Source: an uncultured Corynebacterium sp. (GTDB taxonomy: Bacteria; Actinomycetota; Actinomycetes; Mycobacteriales; Mycobacteriaceae). From it: a DNA stretch of 22,967 bases. Below are positions 15,807-22,967 of this stretch, one piece after another. The stretch spans positions 1-22,967 of the forward strand of contig CAMIFC010000032.1 in the NCBI GenBank assembly GCA_946220775.1, given 5' to 3'. Positions within the stretch are counted from its first letter, which is position 1. The number at the start of each line of letters is the position of its first letter. The position numbers were made by a program, and so were the translations under genes. The notes beneath the pieces are model-generated. The model saw nothing but the letters and a program-made list of their open reading frames with translations, was not told the DNA's origin and made no database searches.

Positions 15807-17063
15807 TTAGTCTGTCGGCCGGACAACAGTCGTTCGCGCAGCTTGGATTAATAGAACAATAAATAGAACAAGCCCCGTCCAACCCTGAGAATTGCCCAAC
15901 GTCCAGAGCCAGAATTCGAAGTCATAGTGCGGTTGGTCCGGGTACATGTCGTGCAGCCCCGCGTAATTTGCCACGATGACCAGCAGCAACGCCACTCGCA
16001 GCGCCGTCGACCGCGTCGCAAACACCACCGGGAACACCAGCACAATCCCGATCCAGTGGTGCGTCACTGCCAGCGGACCAGCCAGCGCCACGCCCACGAT
16101 GACGAGCAACAGGCTTTCCACCCGACGCCCGGCGCGCTCCAATCGGAGTGCACCCCACACACTAAGAATCGCAATGATCACGAAGATTGGCTTGCCGATC
16201 GCCAGCGCAGCATCGTTGGACACGCCCAGCCGCGCGATCAGGCCCGTCAGCGCCTGGTTCGGCGGGTACGGTGGTGGGCCACCACGCTCCTGGTTGAAGA
16301 ACTCCGTGGTCCAGAAGTAAAAGGAAGATTCCGCCCGCACTACCAGCCCGATCAGCGCCGTGAGCAGGAAGAACCCAAACGACCGCAGCAGCGACGCCCA
16401 ATCCTTACGCACCAGGAAAATCAGCGCATATGCCGCGGGCGTGATCTTGATCCCCGCCGCGACACCAATCCCCAGCCCCCGCAGCTTGCGCGGCACAAAG
16501 CCCAGCACATCGGCGGTGACCAGCAGAATCAAAAACACGTTGATCTGGCCATACATCAGGTGCGCCCGCACGGGCTCGAACATCAGCGCCAGCCCGGTCA
16601 GCCCCACGGTCCAGGCCCACCATGCGCCCTTGTTGTTCTGTGCGGGGGCGTTACCGTGGTCGGCGTCGCTGGCACCGTCACCGGCCCCCGGTCGCGGCCG
16701 CGAGCCCAGCCCCAGCCGCTCGACGGCCATCGCAATAATCCCGAACAGCGCCGCGATGGAAAGCAGCGTCCACACCACTTCCATCGTGGTCTCCCCCATC
16801 CACGTCAGCGGCGCGAACAGCAGCGCAGCGAACGGCGGATAAATGAAGCGGAACCCCGAGCGCGTGTTGAAGTCCACATACAGTTCCTCGCCGCGCACGA
16901 ACGCCACCCCAGCGTCGCGGAACACCCCCACATCCAGCAGGTATTCGGTCACCGCGTGGTGCAGCGCCCAATACACCCCCACCGCGCCCGCGATCACACC
17001 GATCACCAAAACAGCCATGCGCACGGCCGCGGGCCATGGCGGCCCCATTTTTTGGGACGCCAT
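15807..17063 (-). CDS. GT87-type polyprenyl-phosphate-mannose dependent mannosyltransferase
   Basis: An integral membrane protein of about 418 residues with roughly ten hydrophobic segments. The motif TEYLLDVGVFRDAG follows the first segment; the Asp (residue 44 here) is the expected catalytic acid of GT-C enzymes such as PimE and other GT87/DUF2029 mannosyltransferases, which add mannose to lipomannan or PIM precursors on the outer face of the membrane. Later segments carry YGQINVFLILLV and GIKITPA, also typical. Starts are ambiguous: the frame is open to a GTG at 17144 with ATGs at 17114, 17084 and 17063. I used 17063 because GAGG lies 8 nt upstream and it leaves the first membrane segment intact. 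A hydrophilic loop near residues 123-143 is Gly/Ala/Asp-rich. Confidence 0.82.
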   Translation of the reverse strand: MASQKMGPPWPAAVRMAVLVIGVIAGAVGVYWALHHAVTEYLLDVGVFRDAGVAFVRGEELYVDFNTRSGFRFIYPPFAALLFAPLTWMGETTMEVVWTLLSIAALFGIIAMAVERLGLGSRPRPGAGDGASDADHGNAPAQNNKGAWWAWTVGLTGLALMFEPVRAHLMYGQINVFLILLVTADVLGFVPRKLRGLGIGVAAGIKITPAAYALIFLVRKDWASLLRSFGFFLLTALIGLVVRAESSFYFWTTEFFNQERGGPPPYPPNQALTGLIARLGVSNDAALAIGKPIFVIIAILSVWGALRLERAGRRVESLLLVIVGVALAGPLAVTHHWIGIVLVFPVVFATRSTALRVALLLVIVANYAGLHDMYPDQPHYDFEFWLWTLGNSQGWTGLVLFIVLLIQAARTTVVRPTD

Positions 17064-17177
17064 CCCGTCAACCTCGGTGGCCATTACTTCAGTGGATTGC
17101 TGGGCTGGTGACATGGGCAAAACATTAGCAGGGTGCCCGGACACCTCCGCCCCGGTATCACGGGCGTACCCGGCGCC

Positions 17178-18143
17178 CTACGCCGACACGTCGGCAGTCA
17201 CGCTCTGGCGAATCCAGCGAGCCACGCGCGGCCACAACTGCTGGTTCTGTGCACGGAAGAAGCCCATGTGCCCGATCTCGCCTGGGGAATCCACCCCGGC
17301 GAGCACGTCCCACTTCTCCACATCAGCGCGTCGTAGCTGGTCAGTGAGCACATCCACGGCCTCGCGGTGCGCCCACGGGTCATCGCTAAACGCCACCGAC
17401 AACACCGGGCCGGTCGCTTCCTCGAAGCGCTGGCACAGATCCAAGTTAGAGTCCTGGAAGAAGTACCCCGGCTTATTCGTCCAGCTCGCCCACTGGTCCA
17501 ATACGCCGATCGGAACCTGCTTGCCGAAGCCCACTACCTCGGTCGGCACATAACCGAGCATCTTCTTGCACACCGGGGTCACGACGTTGAAGAAGCCCCA
17601 GACCTTCGCCCGCTCCAGTGGCCCGCGCACGGTGTTCGTCACTCCGGCGTGGCTGGCGATCATCACGGTGGCGTCCACCGGAGCCTCCCGGCCCTGCACC
17701 GCCAGCTGGCCGTGAGCACCGACGGAGTGGCCGATCCCGACGATCTTGTGCTCCGGGTAGCGGTTGCGCAACGAGTTCGTGGCAGCCGGGACGTCATAAA
17801 GAATCCAGTCACTCATGGTGATATCCGCATTCTTCTTGTCGGTCGTAAAGGCCGACAGGCCGCAGCCGCGCAAGTCATAAATCAGCGTCGGCCAGCCATA
17901 AGACCCGGCCAGAAACTCCGCAAACTTGCGATAGAGCTGATAATCCACGCCGGTGGCGGGGTGCAAAACGACGGCGATTTTCTCATCACCAGCTGTCCCG
18001 GCAGCGGAGTCACTGGTAGATTCGGCGGGTTTTGTGGTGTGGCCGGCTGGCGTCAATAAAGAACCAATGAGGCCGTAGTGGTCGGCGGTACGAAGCACGA
18101 CGCCCGTGCGGTCCACCTGTTGTTCAGTAGCTGCATCACTCAT
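17178..18143 (-). CDS. Alpha/beta hydrolase (serine aminopeptidase-like)
   Basis: 321 residues of the alpha/beta hydrolase fold. The nucleophile elbow is GHSVGAH with Ser140; Asp254 or Asp255 in SDDPWA and His292 in GHMGFF complete a plausible triad. YDLRGCGLS at 89-97 is the usual strand and oxyanion-side loop. No signal peptide is seen. It resembles predicted esterases of the COG4757 kind; the substrate is unknown and could be a lipid or ester. An extra Ser/Thr/Ala-rich loop at about 40-52 is not part of the core. It is divergent from the thioesterase gene. Confidence 0.87.
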   Translation of the reverse strand: MSDAATEQQVDRTGVVLRTADHYGLIGSLLTPAGHTTKPAESTSDSAAGTAGDEKIAVVLHPATGVDYQLYRKFAEFLAGSYGWPTLIYDLRGCGLSAFTTDKKNADITMSDWILYDVPAATNSLRNRYPEHKIVGIGHSVGAHGQLAVQGREAPVDATVMIASHAGVTNTVRGPLERAKVWGFFNVVTPVCKKMLGYVPTEVVGFGKQVPIGVLDQWASWTNKPGYFFQDSNLDLCQRFEEATGPVLSVAFSDDPWAHREAVDVLTDQLRRADVEKWDVLAGVDSPGEIGHMGFFRAQNQQLWPRVARWIRQSVTADVSA

Positions 18144-18248
18144 GGAAGACAGCGTATGCCTTCATATTGATATTTTTGGGTGTTTTCTGAAACTAAGCGC
18201 TGCTAGCCAGGCAGATCACGCGTCCGACCAGTATGCAAAGATATATTA

Positions 18249-19061
18249 ATGGACAACTCAACCAGCCCACGCTCGATCAACAACCGCAAGCCGTCACGCA
18301 TCAACGCTCTGCGCAAAAAGTTGTTCGATGGCGCCGCCGCGGCCGTTTTCGACTCTCCTCGACGCATGGCGCGGTTCTTTAGTCTGTGGCCTCCCCTATC
18401 GGGCTCCGGTGTTCGAATTACGAACATCAGCGATGATTGGTCCAGCGGGCGCTTGGAATTAAAGAGTTCCTGGTGGAACCTCAACATGCACGGCGCCGCG
18501 TTCGGCGGCACTCTATTCGCCATGACAGACGTGCTTTTCGGCACGCTCGTCATGGCGCGGCTGGGCTCCGACTATGAGGCCTGGACCCGCACCGGTACCT
18601 TCCAATTCCTCAGCCCCGGCAAGCGCGGCGCCTACCTCGAAGTCGAGGTCGACGACGAGCTCGTCGAGTGGATGCGCTCCACCGTCGCGGAGGACGGTTA
18701 CTGCAACGTGCCCTGCACGTCCGTGATTTATAACAAGGACGGCTCTGTGGTCGGCATCGGCCAGCAGGACCTGCACGTGCGCCCACGGCGCAACGGCAAG
18801 CTCGGCCACCTGAAGCGGGCACAACGCCCGAAGCACGCCGAGGAAGCCCGCGGCCTCGTGTTGGAGTCCCTGGCCACGGCGGTTGTGTGGCACTGCTTCA
18901 AGGACCAACCACAGGTGCTGACGGTGCTGATGAGTCGCCAGCGGCGCATCCCACTGCCGGAAGACCAAATGCGGATGGTGTGCCGCGAAGCGCTGGATCG
19001 CGGCGCAGCAACCCGCGAGGAGCTGATCGACCTGGGTGTCTCGGAGAAGTTCTTGGGGTAA
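18249..19061 (+). CDS. Hotdog-fold thioesterase-like protein (DUF4442/PaaI type) with C-terminal extension
   Basis: 270 residues. The central part contains NMHGAAFGGTLFAMTD (79-94), the signature helix region of DUF4442/PaaI-like hotdog proteins, which hydrolyse acyl-CoA or acyl-ACP thioesters. A basic N-terminus precedes it, and about 85 residues after the fold (from about 185) form a separate charged helical region with no family I recognise. No Shine-Dalgarno is visible before the ATG at 18249; the sequence there is A+T-rich. Neighbouring hydrolase and desaturase genes suggest a role in fatty-acid handling. Confidence 0.78.
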   Translation: MDNSTSPRSINNRKPSRINALRKKLFDGAAAAVFDSPRRMARFFSLWPPLSGSGVRITNISDDWSSGRLELKSSWWNLNMHGAAFGGTLFAMTDVLFGTLVMARLGSDYEAWTRTGTFQFLSPGKRGAYLEVEVDDELVEWMRSTVAEDGYCNVPCTSVIYNKDGSVVGIGQQDLHVRPRRNGKLGHLKRAQRPKHAEEARGLVLESLATAVVWHCFKDQPQVLTVLMSRQRRIPLPEDQMRMVCREALDRGAATREELIDLGVSEKFLG

Positions 19062-19084
19062 GCGGCCGGGGCGGGGCCCGCTCT

Positions 19085-19113
19085 GGCCGAGCCGGGTAGG
19101 CACCCGGCTGGCC
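19085..19113. terminator. Strong hairpin between convergent thioesterase and desaturase genes
   Basis: AGCCGGGT (19090-19097) and ACCCGGCT (19102-19109) pair perfectly around a 4-nt loop, extended by GGCC on each side (19085-19088 and 19110-19113) with one bulged G. It lies in the 90-bp convergent gap. There is no U-tract, so it is a likely but non-canonical bidirectional terminator. Confidence 0.55.
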
Positions 19114-19151
19114 GAGGCGAAGGCCGACCCCGGTCCCTAGACCAGGCGCCC

Positions 19152-20615
19152 TTAAACCAGCAGCCCCTTCGGACGAATCGCCTTCAGCAGCGCCAGGCCC
19201 TTCGCCAGCTCGCGATTACCGACCTGAGCTGCGATCTCCGGGTTCTCCGTAAACGCCTCATCCGAACGAACCTCTGGCGCATTCGACGGCTTCGCCTTGA
19301 GCATGTGGTTCGGCAACGACAGCTTCAGCAACGTGCGCTGCACCTGCAGCAACTGACGCGGGAAGCTATCTGTGTTGTACGGAAGGCCGAACTCCTTGGC
19401 GATCTCCTTCACCTCTGCACCGATCACCGCCAACCGGTTGGACGGCATGTCTGGGTACAAGTGGTGCTCGATCTGGTAGTTCAGGTTGCCGGACATGATC
19501 GTCAGCAGCTTGCCGCCCTCGAAGTTGGCGGAGCCCAGCATCTGGCGCAGGTACCACTCGTCGCGAGACTCGTTGGCCAAGGTGCGCTTGGTGAAAGTCT
19601 CGGCGTCATCTGGAAAGTGGCCGCAGAAAATCACGGCGTAGGCCCACACGTTGCGCATGAAGTTCGCGACCAGCGCGGCCTGCCCAGCCCGCTTCGCTGC
19701 CAAAGCGGCGCCACCGACCCGCTCCGACACGGAATTGGTGAATCGGCGCTGGTCCAGCCCCTTCTTGCCCAGCGCGCGCCCCAGCTTCTTGCCCACAGCG
19801 GCACCGAGCTTCAGCCCGGCGCGTTCCGTGCGGCCGAGCTTGCCGGACTTGCGTCCCCGGCCGAACTTGCTCGCTTTCACGGCCTTGCCCTTGCGCCCAG
19901 CCTTCTTCCGCAGCGCCGACACGCCCGCTCCGGTCACCAGCGCCGCCGCGCCTGCCACCAGCGGGAACGCCACATAGTCCTTGTTGAACTGCTCCCCGAC
20001 CTTGCGGAAGGTTTCGAACAATTTCGGCTTGGTCTCTTCCCACGTCTGGCGGCCGGTGAAAGTGCGGCCGAGCTCGACGTCATAAAACCCAACCGCCAAT
20101 TCGAACAGGCTGGCCAGAACGACGTTCGTGACGGGCTGCAGCAGGTGGGAAGGCGTCCACTTGCGGTCGCGGGTGACACGCAGCACGCCGTATCCCACGT
20201 CGTTATCCATGCCGATGATGTTGGTATACGTGTGGTGCGTGACGTTGTGCGTATTCTTCCAACCGCTGGACGGCCCGGCGTTGTCCCATTCCCAGGTCGT
20301 GGAGTGGATCTCCGGGTCATTCATCCAGTCCCACTGGCCGTGCATGACGTTGTGGCCGATCTCCAGGTTTTCCAGGATCTTGGCGTTGCCCAGCACCAGC
20401 GCGGCAGGCAGCGCCAGCGCGGGGTGCGCGATCGTCGCAATGCGGGAGCCGACGTCCATCCAACGTTGCGTGCGCACGAGATTGCGGATGTAGGACGCGT
20501 CCTTTTCACCAAGGCTGTCCCGATGCTTCGCCTCGATGGCCGCGAAGCGTCGGCCGATTTCCGCCACGTCCTCGTCGGTGAGGTGAGCGTATGCGTTGAT
20601 ATCTTGGATCGCCAT
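19152..20615 (-). CDS. Membrane fatty acid desaturase (DesA3-like acyl-CoA desaturase)
   Basis: 487 residues. The three histidine boxes of membrane di-iron desaturases are present: HNVMH (88-92), HNVTHH (123-128) and QIEHH (381-385), plus GHF at 332-334. Expected reaction: O2- and electron-dependent introduction of a double bond into stearoyl- or palmitoyl-CoA, probably delta-9, in the membrane. The preceding gene encodes the matching oxidoreductase, as in the Rv3230c-desA3 pair of mycobacteria. AAGGAG lies 5 nt before the ATG, 25 bp after the reductase stop. Odd feature: residues about 234-290, between the membrane segments, form a Lys/Arg/Gly-rich run with many RK and KK pairs, followed by an Ala-rich stretch; it resembles a nucleic-acid or acidic-lipid binding tail more than a desaturase loop. 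Confidence 0.92.
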   Translation of the reverse strand: MAIQDINAYAHLTDEDVAEIGRRFAAIEAKHRDSLGEKDASYIRNLVRTQRWMDVGSRIATIAHPALALPAALVLGNAKILENLEIGHNVMHGQWDWMNDPEIHSTTWEWDNAGPSSGWKNTHNVTHHTYTNIIGMDNDVGYGVLRVTRDRKWTPSHLLQPVTNVVLASLFELAVGFYDVELGRTFTGRQTWEETKPKLFETFRKVGEQFNKDYVAFPLVAGAAALVTGAGVSALRKKAGRKGKAVKASKFGRGRKSGKLGRTERAGLKLGAAVGKKLGRALGKKGLDQRRFTNSVSERVGGAALAAKRAGQAALVANFMRNVWAYAVIFCGHFPDDAETFTKRTLANESRDEWYLRQMLGSANFEGGKLLTIMSGNLNYQIEHHLYPDMPSNRLAVIGAEVKEIAKEFGLPYNTDSFPRQLLQVQRTLLKLSLPNHMLKAKPSNAPEVRSDEAFTENPEIAAQVGNRELAKGLALLKAIRPKGLLV

Positions 20616-20640
20616 TGTTTCTCCTTAGTCTTTCTCGCCG

Positions 20641-21822
20641 CTATTTCAGGACGCCAACCCGCACCCGTTCCACCGGAACAGTGCAGCAGGTACGGATTTG
20701 CTCGCCTTCGCCGTAGGTCGTGCCATCGCGCAGGTCCAGCGCGTTGCCCTCTTCGATGGGGCTGACGCACGTACGGCAAATGCCCATGCGACAGCCGTGG
20801 ACGAGCTGCAGGTCGGCAGCTTCGCCGGCCTCCAGGATTGTGGTGGTGCCGTTGGATTCGGTGACCACGTCGGTGCCCGCGAATTCAATGACGCCGCCGG
20901 CGTTCTCGGTGGCGGCGTGCGGGGTGTGGAAGTGTTCAACGGTGGCGTCCGGGAATGTTTCCGTGATCTGGGCGAGCATTTCCCCCGGTCCGCAGGCGAA
21001 AACTGCCTGTTTTTTCGCTGGGACGCCAGCCGGTTCCTCCGCAGAGGTCGTTTCTTGAGTCGCCAGGTGGTCGATGTCTTCCATGGTCAGGCGGGTATTC
21101 GCAGAGGAATCCCAGTGCACCAACCGGTACTTCGGGTGGCCAGCCGCCAGCGCGGTGAGCTCCTCGCCATAAGGAGCGGAGGGCTCAGGCGCGCGTTCCG
21201 AATGGATGTGAGTGACCTGTGGCCACTGCCCCACTGGCACTGTCTGACGCAACCACCGCAGCATAGACATCACCGGAGTGATCCCAGCACCAGCAGTGAC
21301 GAACACGATCCGCGGAGGTAACGGCTCCGGCAGGTAGAAGTCCCCGCCCGGCGCGGACAGACGAATCAACTGGCCAGGTTCTGCATTATCGGCCAAATGC
21401 CCGGAGAACAACCCACCAGGCACCGGCTTGATGCTGATAATGAAGCGGCGGGGGTGGTTGGCGTCCGAAGAGGATGCGGCGATGCTAGCCCCCGTTTCCG
21501 TGGCGGGTGGGTTCGTCAGCGAATAACAGCGCCACCGCCACACGCCATCGAGCCGCAAGCCCACGCCGATGAATTGGCCGGGCCGGAAATCAGGCTTCAG
21601 ACCCGGGCCGGACATGATGTTGATCGTGGTGAAATTGCTGTGATGCTCAACCGACTCGATCCGGCCGCGCAACTCCCGACCCCGCAGCGGATTAAGCAAA
21701 CCCACATAGTCGTCTGGGAGAAGCGGTGTGGTGAAGGCGCGCAGAGCTTTACTCGTGGCGCGACGCGCCCGGCGAGCAGCCGAGCGACTGATGTAGCCGA
21801 GGAAACCGTTATTTTTACTCAC
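20641..21822 (-). CDS. Ferredoxin reductase with C-terminal 2Fe-2S domain (desaturase electron donor)
   Basis: About 393 residues. The flavin-binding RCYSLTN (98-104), the NAD(P) motif GAGITPV (178-184), CGPGEM (277-282) and a plant-type 2Fe-2S site (Cys344, 349, 352 and 379) are in the order of Rv3230c-type oxidoreductases. PLLPDDYVGLLNPL near the N-terminus is also typical of that group. It passes electrons from NAD(P)H through FAD and the iron-sulfur cluster to the desaturase encoded next. I prefer the GTG at 21822 because the frame upstream to the ATG at 21873 encodes an atypical Cys-rich stretch and TATGCT lies 8 nt before the GTG, which would make the mRNA leaderless. Confidence 0.88.
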   Translation of the reverse strand: MSKNNGFLGYISRSAARRARRATSKALRAFTTPLLPDDYVGLLNPLRGRELRGRIESVEHHSNFTTINIMSGPGLKPDFRPGQFIGVGLRLDGVWRWRCYSLTNPPATETGASIAASSSDANHPRRFIISIKPVPGGLFSGHLADNAEPGQLIRLSAPGGDFYLPEPLPPRIVFVTAGAGITPVMSMLRWLRQTVPVGQWPQVTHIHSERAPEPSAPYGEELTALAAGHPKYRLVHWDSSANTRLTMEDIDHLATQETTSAEEPAGVPAKKQAVFACGPGEMLAQITETFPDATVEHFHTPHAATENAGGVIEFAGTDVVTESNGTTTILEAGEAADLQLVHGCRMGICRTCVSPIEEGNALDLRDGTTYGEGEQIRTCCTVPVERVRVGVLK

Positions 21823-21830
21823 AAAAAGGC

Positions 21831-21902
21831 AGCATAGCCCTGTTTTCCAGCACTTCCGAACTTCACACGACATGTAGTTCTAGGAATAGAATCACATATT
21901 CT
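21831..21902 (-). promoter_or_regulatory. Candidate promoter and operator for the reductase-desaturase operon
   Basis: On the minus strand TATGCT (plus 21836-21831) fits TANNNT and ends 8 nt before the GTG at 21822; no good -35 is seen. Further upstream AGAAT-N5-ATTCT (21888-21902) is a perfect inverted repeat that could be an operator. Both are weak calls. Confidence 0.3.
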
Positions 21903-22201
21903 GCAGTCACCGTGCAAGCATTTCGGGCCTATCGGCGTGTGTGCATGTTGCACGCGGTAGGTGACGTTCCACCCATGAGCTGGCAAAACTCCACCATGAT
22001 AGATGTGAGATATGCCACATGACGGGATGGTGTCCTGAAAAGGAGGCGAGAACCCCCTGAACGGCGGGCTCCATCCGCACTAATGGCAGTGGCCTTTGTG
22101 GCCCGGGTGAACGGCAGTGGCCCGTGCGGGGAGCCAGCCTGCGACCGGATGGCGCCCCAAAAGGGAGGCGCCGCGAAAAAGGGAGGCGCCGCGACGGAAA
22201 G
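21903..22201. other. Gene-free stretch between the reductase and rpf genes
   Basis: No frame here has family features. It holds a small inverted repeat GTGCA-TGT-TGCAC (21941-21953), two copies of GGCAGTGGCC (22085-22094 and 22113-22122), and the G+C-rich repeat/hairpin next to the rpf stop codon listed separately. Nothing else is identifiable. Confidence 0.5.
22151..22193 (-). terminator. GGCGCC repeats and hairpin downstream of rpf
   Basis: GGCGCC at 22151-22156, 22167-22172 and 22185-22190 can pair with one another; on the minus strand the stems enclose TTTT loops. AAAAGGGAGGCGCCGCG occurs twice (22159-22175 and 22177-22193) with an 18-bp period. The element starts 8 nt after the rpf stop, so it probably acts as terminator or 3'-end stabiliser. 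Confidence 0.5.
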
Positions 22202-22627
22202 TTAACCTGCGACCGGGCCGCCGCAATTAGGCCAAGCGCCGGCGCCCTGGGAGGCGAGGACATTCTCGGCGATCTCGATCTGCTGCTCCTTCGTCGCCTG
22301 ATCAGCCGACGGCGCATACTGCGTGCCACCGTGGCCGGCCCAGGTCTCGGGGCTGAACTGGAGTCCGCCCTGGTAGCCATTGCCCGTGTTGATCTGCCAG
22401 TCGCCGCCGGACTCGCAGGCCGCGACCTGATCCCACTGCTCGACGGTTGCCGCGTTCGCCGCTGGGCCGCTCATCAATGGCGCAGCTACGAGTCCCGCGG
22501 CCGCTGCAGCGGTTGTCGCGAGACGCGCGAGATTCTTCTTGACGGAAGTGACGGCTGTGGTGGTTTTGGCGGCTGTGGTGGCTGTGGTGTTTGCCGAAGC
22601 GTTCGTAGTGAAGTCTGACTTGTGCAT
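22202..22627 (-). CDS. Resuscitation-promoting factor-like secreted muralytic enzyme
   Basis: 141 residues: a Thr/Ala-rich N-region with Lys30-Lys31, a hydrophobic Ala-rich core (37-50) and a signal-peptidase site near ANA-A (59-60), then a minimal Rpf domain starting at WDQVAACESGGDW. Glu72 is the expected catalytic residue of this lysozyme/transglycosylase-like fold; Cys71 and Cys135 would form the conserved disulfide. It cleaves peptidoglycan glycan strands and, in actinobacteria, stimulates exit from dormancy. There is no wall-anchoring domain after the catalytic fold. The ATG at 22627 is separated from AGGAG by an unusually long 12 nt that contains a palindrome; the leader is treated separately. 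Confidence 0.93.
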   Translation of the reverse strand: MHKSDFTTNASANTTATTAAKTTTAVTSVKKNLARLATTAAAAAGLVAAPLMSGPAANAATVEQWDQVAACESGGDWQINTGNGYQGGLQFSPETWAGHGGTQYAPSADQATKEQQIEIAENVLASQGAGAWPNCGGPVAG

Positions 22628-22641
22628 AGTGATAAATCACT
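22628..22641. promoter_or_regulatory. Palindrome AGTGATAAATCACT between rpf ribosome-binding site and start codon
   Basis: A 14-bp inverted repeat (6-bp arms, 2-nt centre) fills the spacer between AGGAG and the ATG of rpf. As RNA it could form a tiny hairpin that shortens the effective 12-nt spacing; as DNA it could be an operator. Confidence 0.4.
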
Positions 22642-22850
22642 CCTGCTCGAGTTAGTTTTCGCTAAGGAGCGGGAACTCACCAAGGAATTTCCCTGGCACC
22701 CCTGCGGGCGACTGATGCCCATGCGGAATTGTGCTTCCCACATGGGTTCACTCTTCCCGCACGGGCTTGCGCAGCTGATTTGGGACTAGGTTTCCCATAT
22801 CGGGCTGCGCCACCCATGGGCAGCGAAGTTACGTACCGCTCCCCCGGCGC
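22628..22850 (-). promoter_or_regulatory. Highly structured 5' leader of rpf, candidate riboswitch
   Basis: About 220 nt upstream of rpf can fold into successive helices (plus coordinates): 22818-22825 with 22837-22844; 22769-22775 with 22804-22810, enclosing 22781-22785 with 22793-22797; and 22717-22728 with 22754-22766 (one bulge), enclosing CCCA/TGGG (22737-22740 with 22743-22746). Near the start codon, the ribosome-binding site (22640-22644) can pair with 22665-22669, while an alternative helix, 22649-22653 with 22674-22678 around 22660-22663/22668-22671, uses the same bases and frees it. That is the layout of an expression platform. Rpf genes in actinobacteria are known targets of ydaO-type c-di-AMP riboswitches, but I could not match this leader to that consensus. 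Confidence 0.6.
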
Positions 22851-22967
22851 GTCAACCGTAAACGGGGTGATTGTCAGTGTTTCGTTATGGTTTTGTGATT
22901 GGTTATTAATGTTTCTGACACTTTCGGTTTGGGTTTGGCAGGGGCATGGCGGGGGTTCGGCGGGGCT
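22851..22967. other. Upstream region of rpf to window end
   Basis: No coding sequence is recognised. The part from 22871 to 22920 is A+T-rich relative to its surroundings and probably contains the rpf promoter. TGTCAG (22872-22877) and CTGACA (22915-22920) form an inverted repeat 37 bp apart. No convincing -10/-35 pair was found. The last 40 bases are G-rich. Confidence 0.4.

Noticed and set aside
15927..17111. 394-residue plus-strand frame opposite the mannosyltransferase
   Set aside because: His/Arg/Gln/Pro-rich antisense artefact of a G+C-rich membrane-protein gene.
19305..20765. 486-residue plus-strand frame opposite the desaturase
   Set aside because: No family motif, while the minus strand holds all histidine boxes and a good ribosome-binding site.
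22628..22850. Firm call of a ydaO c-di-AMP or cobalamin riboswitch
   Set aside because: Neither the conserved ydaO core words nor a B12 box could be found; only a general structured-leader call is supported.

Overview
The window looks like a piece of a Corynebacterium chromosome. It has high G+C, a short secreted Rpf muralytic domain, an Rv3230c/DesA3-like ferredoxin-reductase/desaturase pair, a multi-pass GT87-type mannosyltransferase, an EXLDI protein, and metB under a perfect copy of the corynebacterial McbR operator (TAGAC-N6-GTCTA). The species cannot be fixed from sequence alone. No rRNA, tRNA, CRISPR array, transposase or phage structural gene was seen.

Region A (1-6609) looks accessory. 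Four genes lie head-to-tail on the minus strand: a Fic AMP-transferase, a Nudix hydrolase, a PLD-nuclease/SF2-helicase/DUF3427-type protein translationally coupled to the Nudix gene, and a class III-like sirtuin that runs off the left edge. Base composition across the helicase is visibly less G+C-rich than in the right half. A PIN-domain ribonuclease gene with an in-frame 15-bp tandem repeat is divergent from fic. This block is the best candidate for an undescribed (defence- or stress-like) system, but that is inference from domains and gene order.

Region B (6610-11108) starts with a 302-bp gene-free stretch holding a perfect 26-bp inverted repeat. A short-chain dehydrogenase follows, divergent from an EXLDI protein with a very long disordered insertion. 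Next come a quinone-oxidoreductase-like enzyme and a divergent NAD-dependent epimerase-like enzyme.

Region C (11105-18143) holds an AAHS-type MFS transporter downstream of metB (probably one McbR-controlled operon), a divergent 3-methyladenine DNA glycosylase, a GT87-type mannosyltransferase followed by a secreted HNH/excalibur lipoprotein, and an alpha/beta hydrolase.

Region D (18249-22967) is lipid and envelope related: a hotdog-fold thioesterase, the ferredoxin-reductase/desaturase operon, and an rpf gene with a highly structured leader of about 220 nt whose 3' end can fold in two mutually exclusive ways around the ribosome-binding site.

Several conserved enzymes here carry lineage-specific low-complexity additions: Ala/Gly in the quinone oxidoreductase, Lys/Arg in the desaturase, Asp/Arg/Asn/Ser in EXLDI, Pro/Gly/Gln at the MetB N-terminus, Pro/Ala in the HNH lipoprotein, and Thr-Asn-Pro repeats in the PIN protein.
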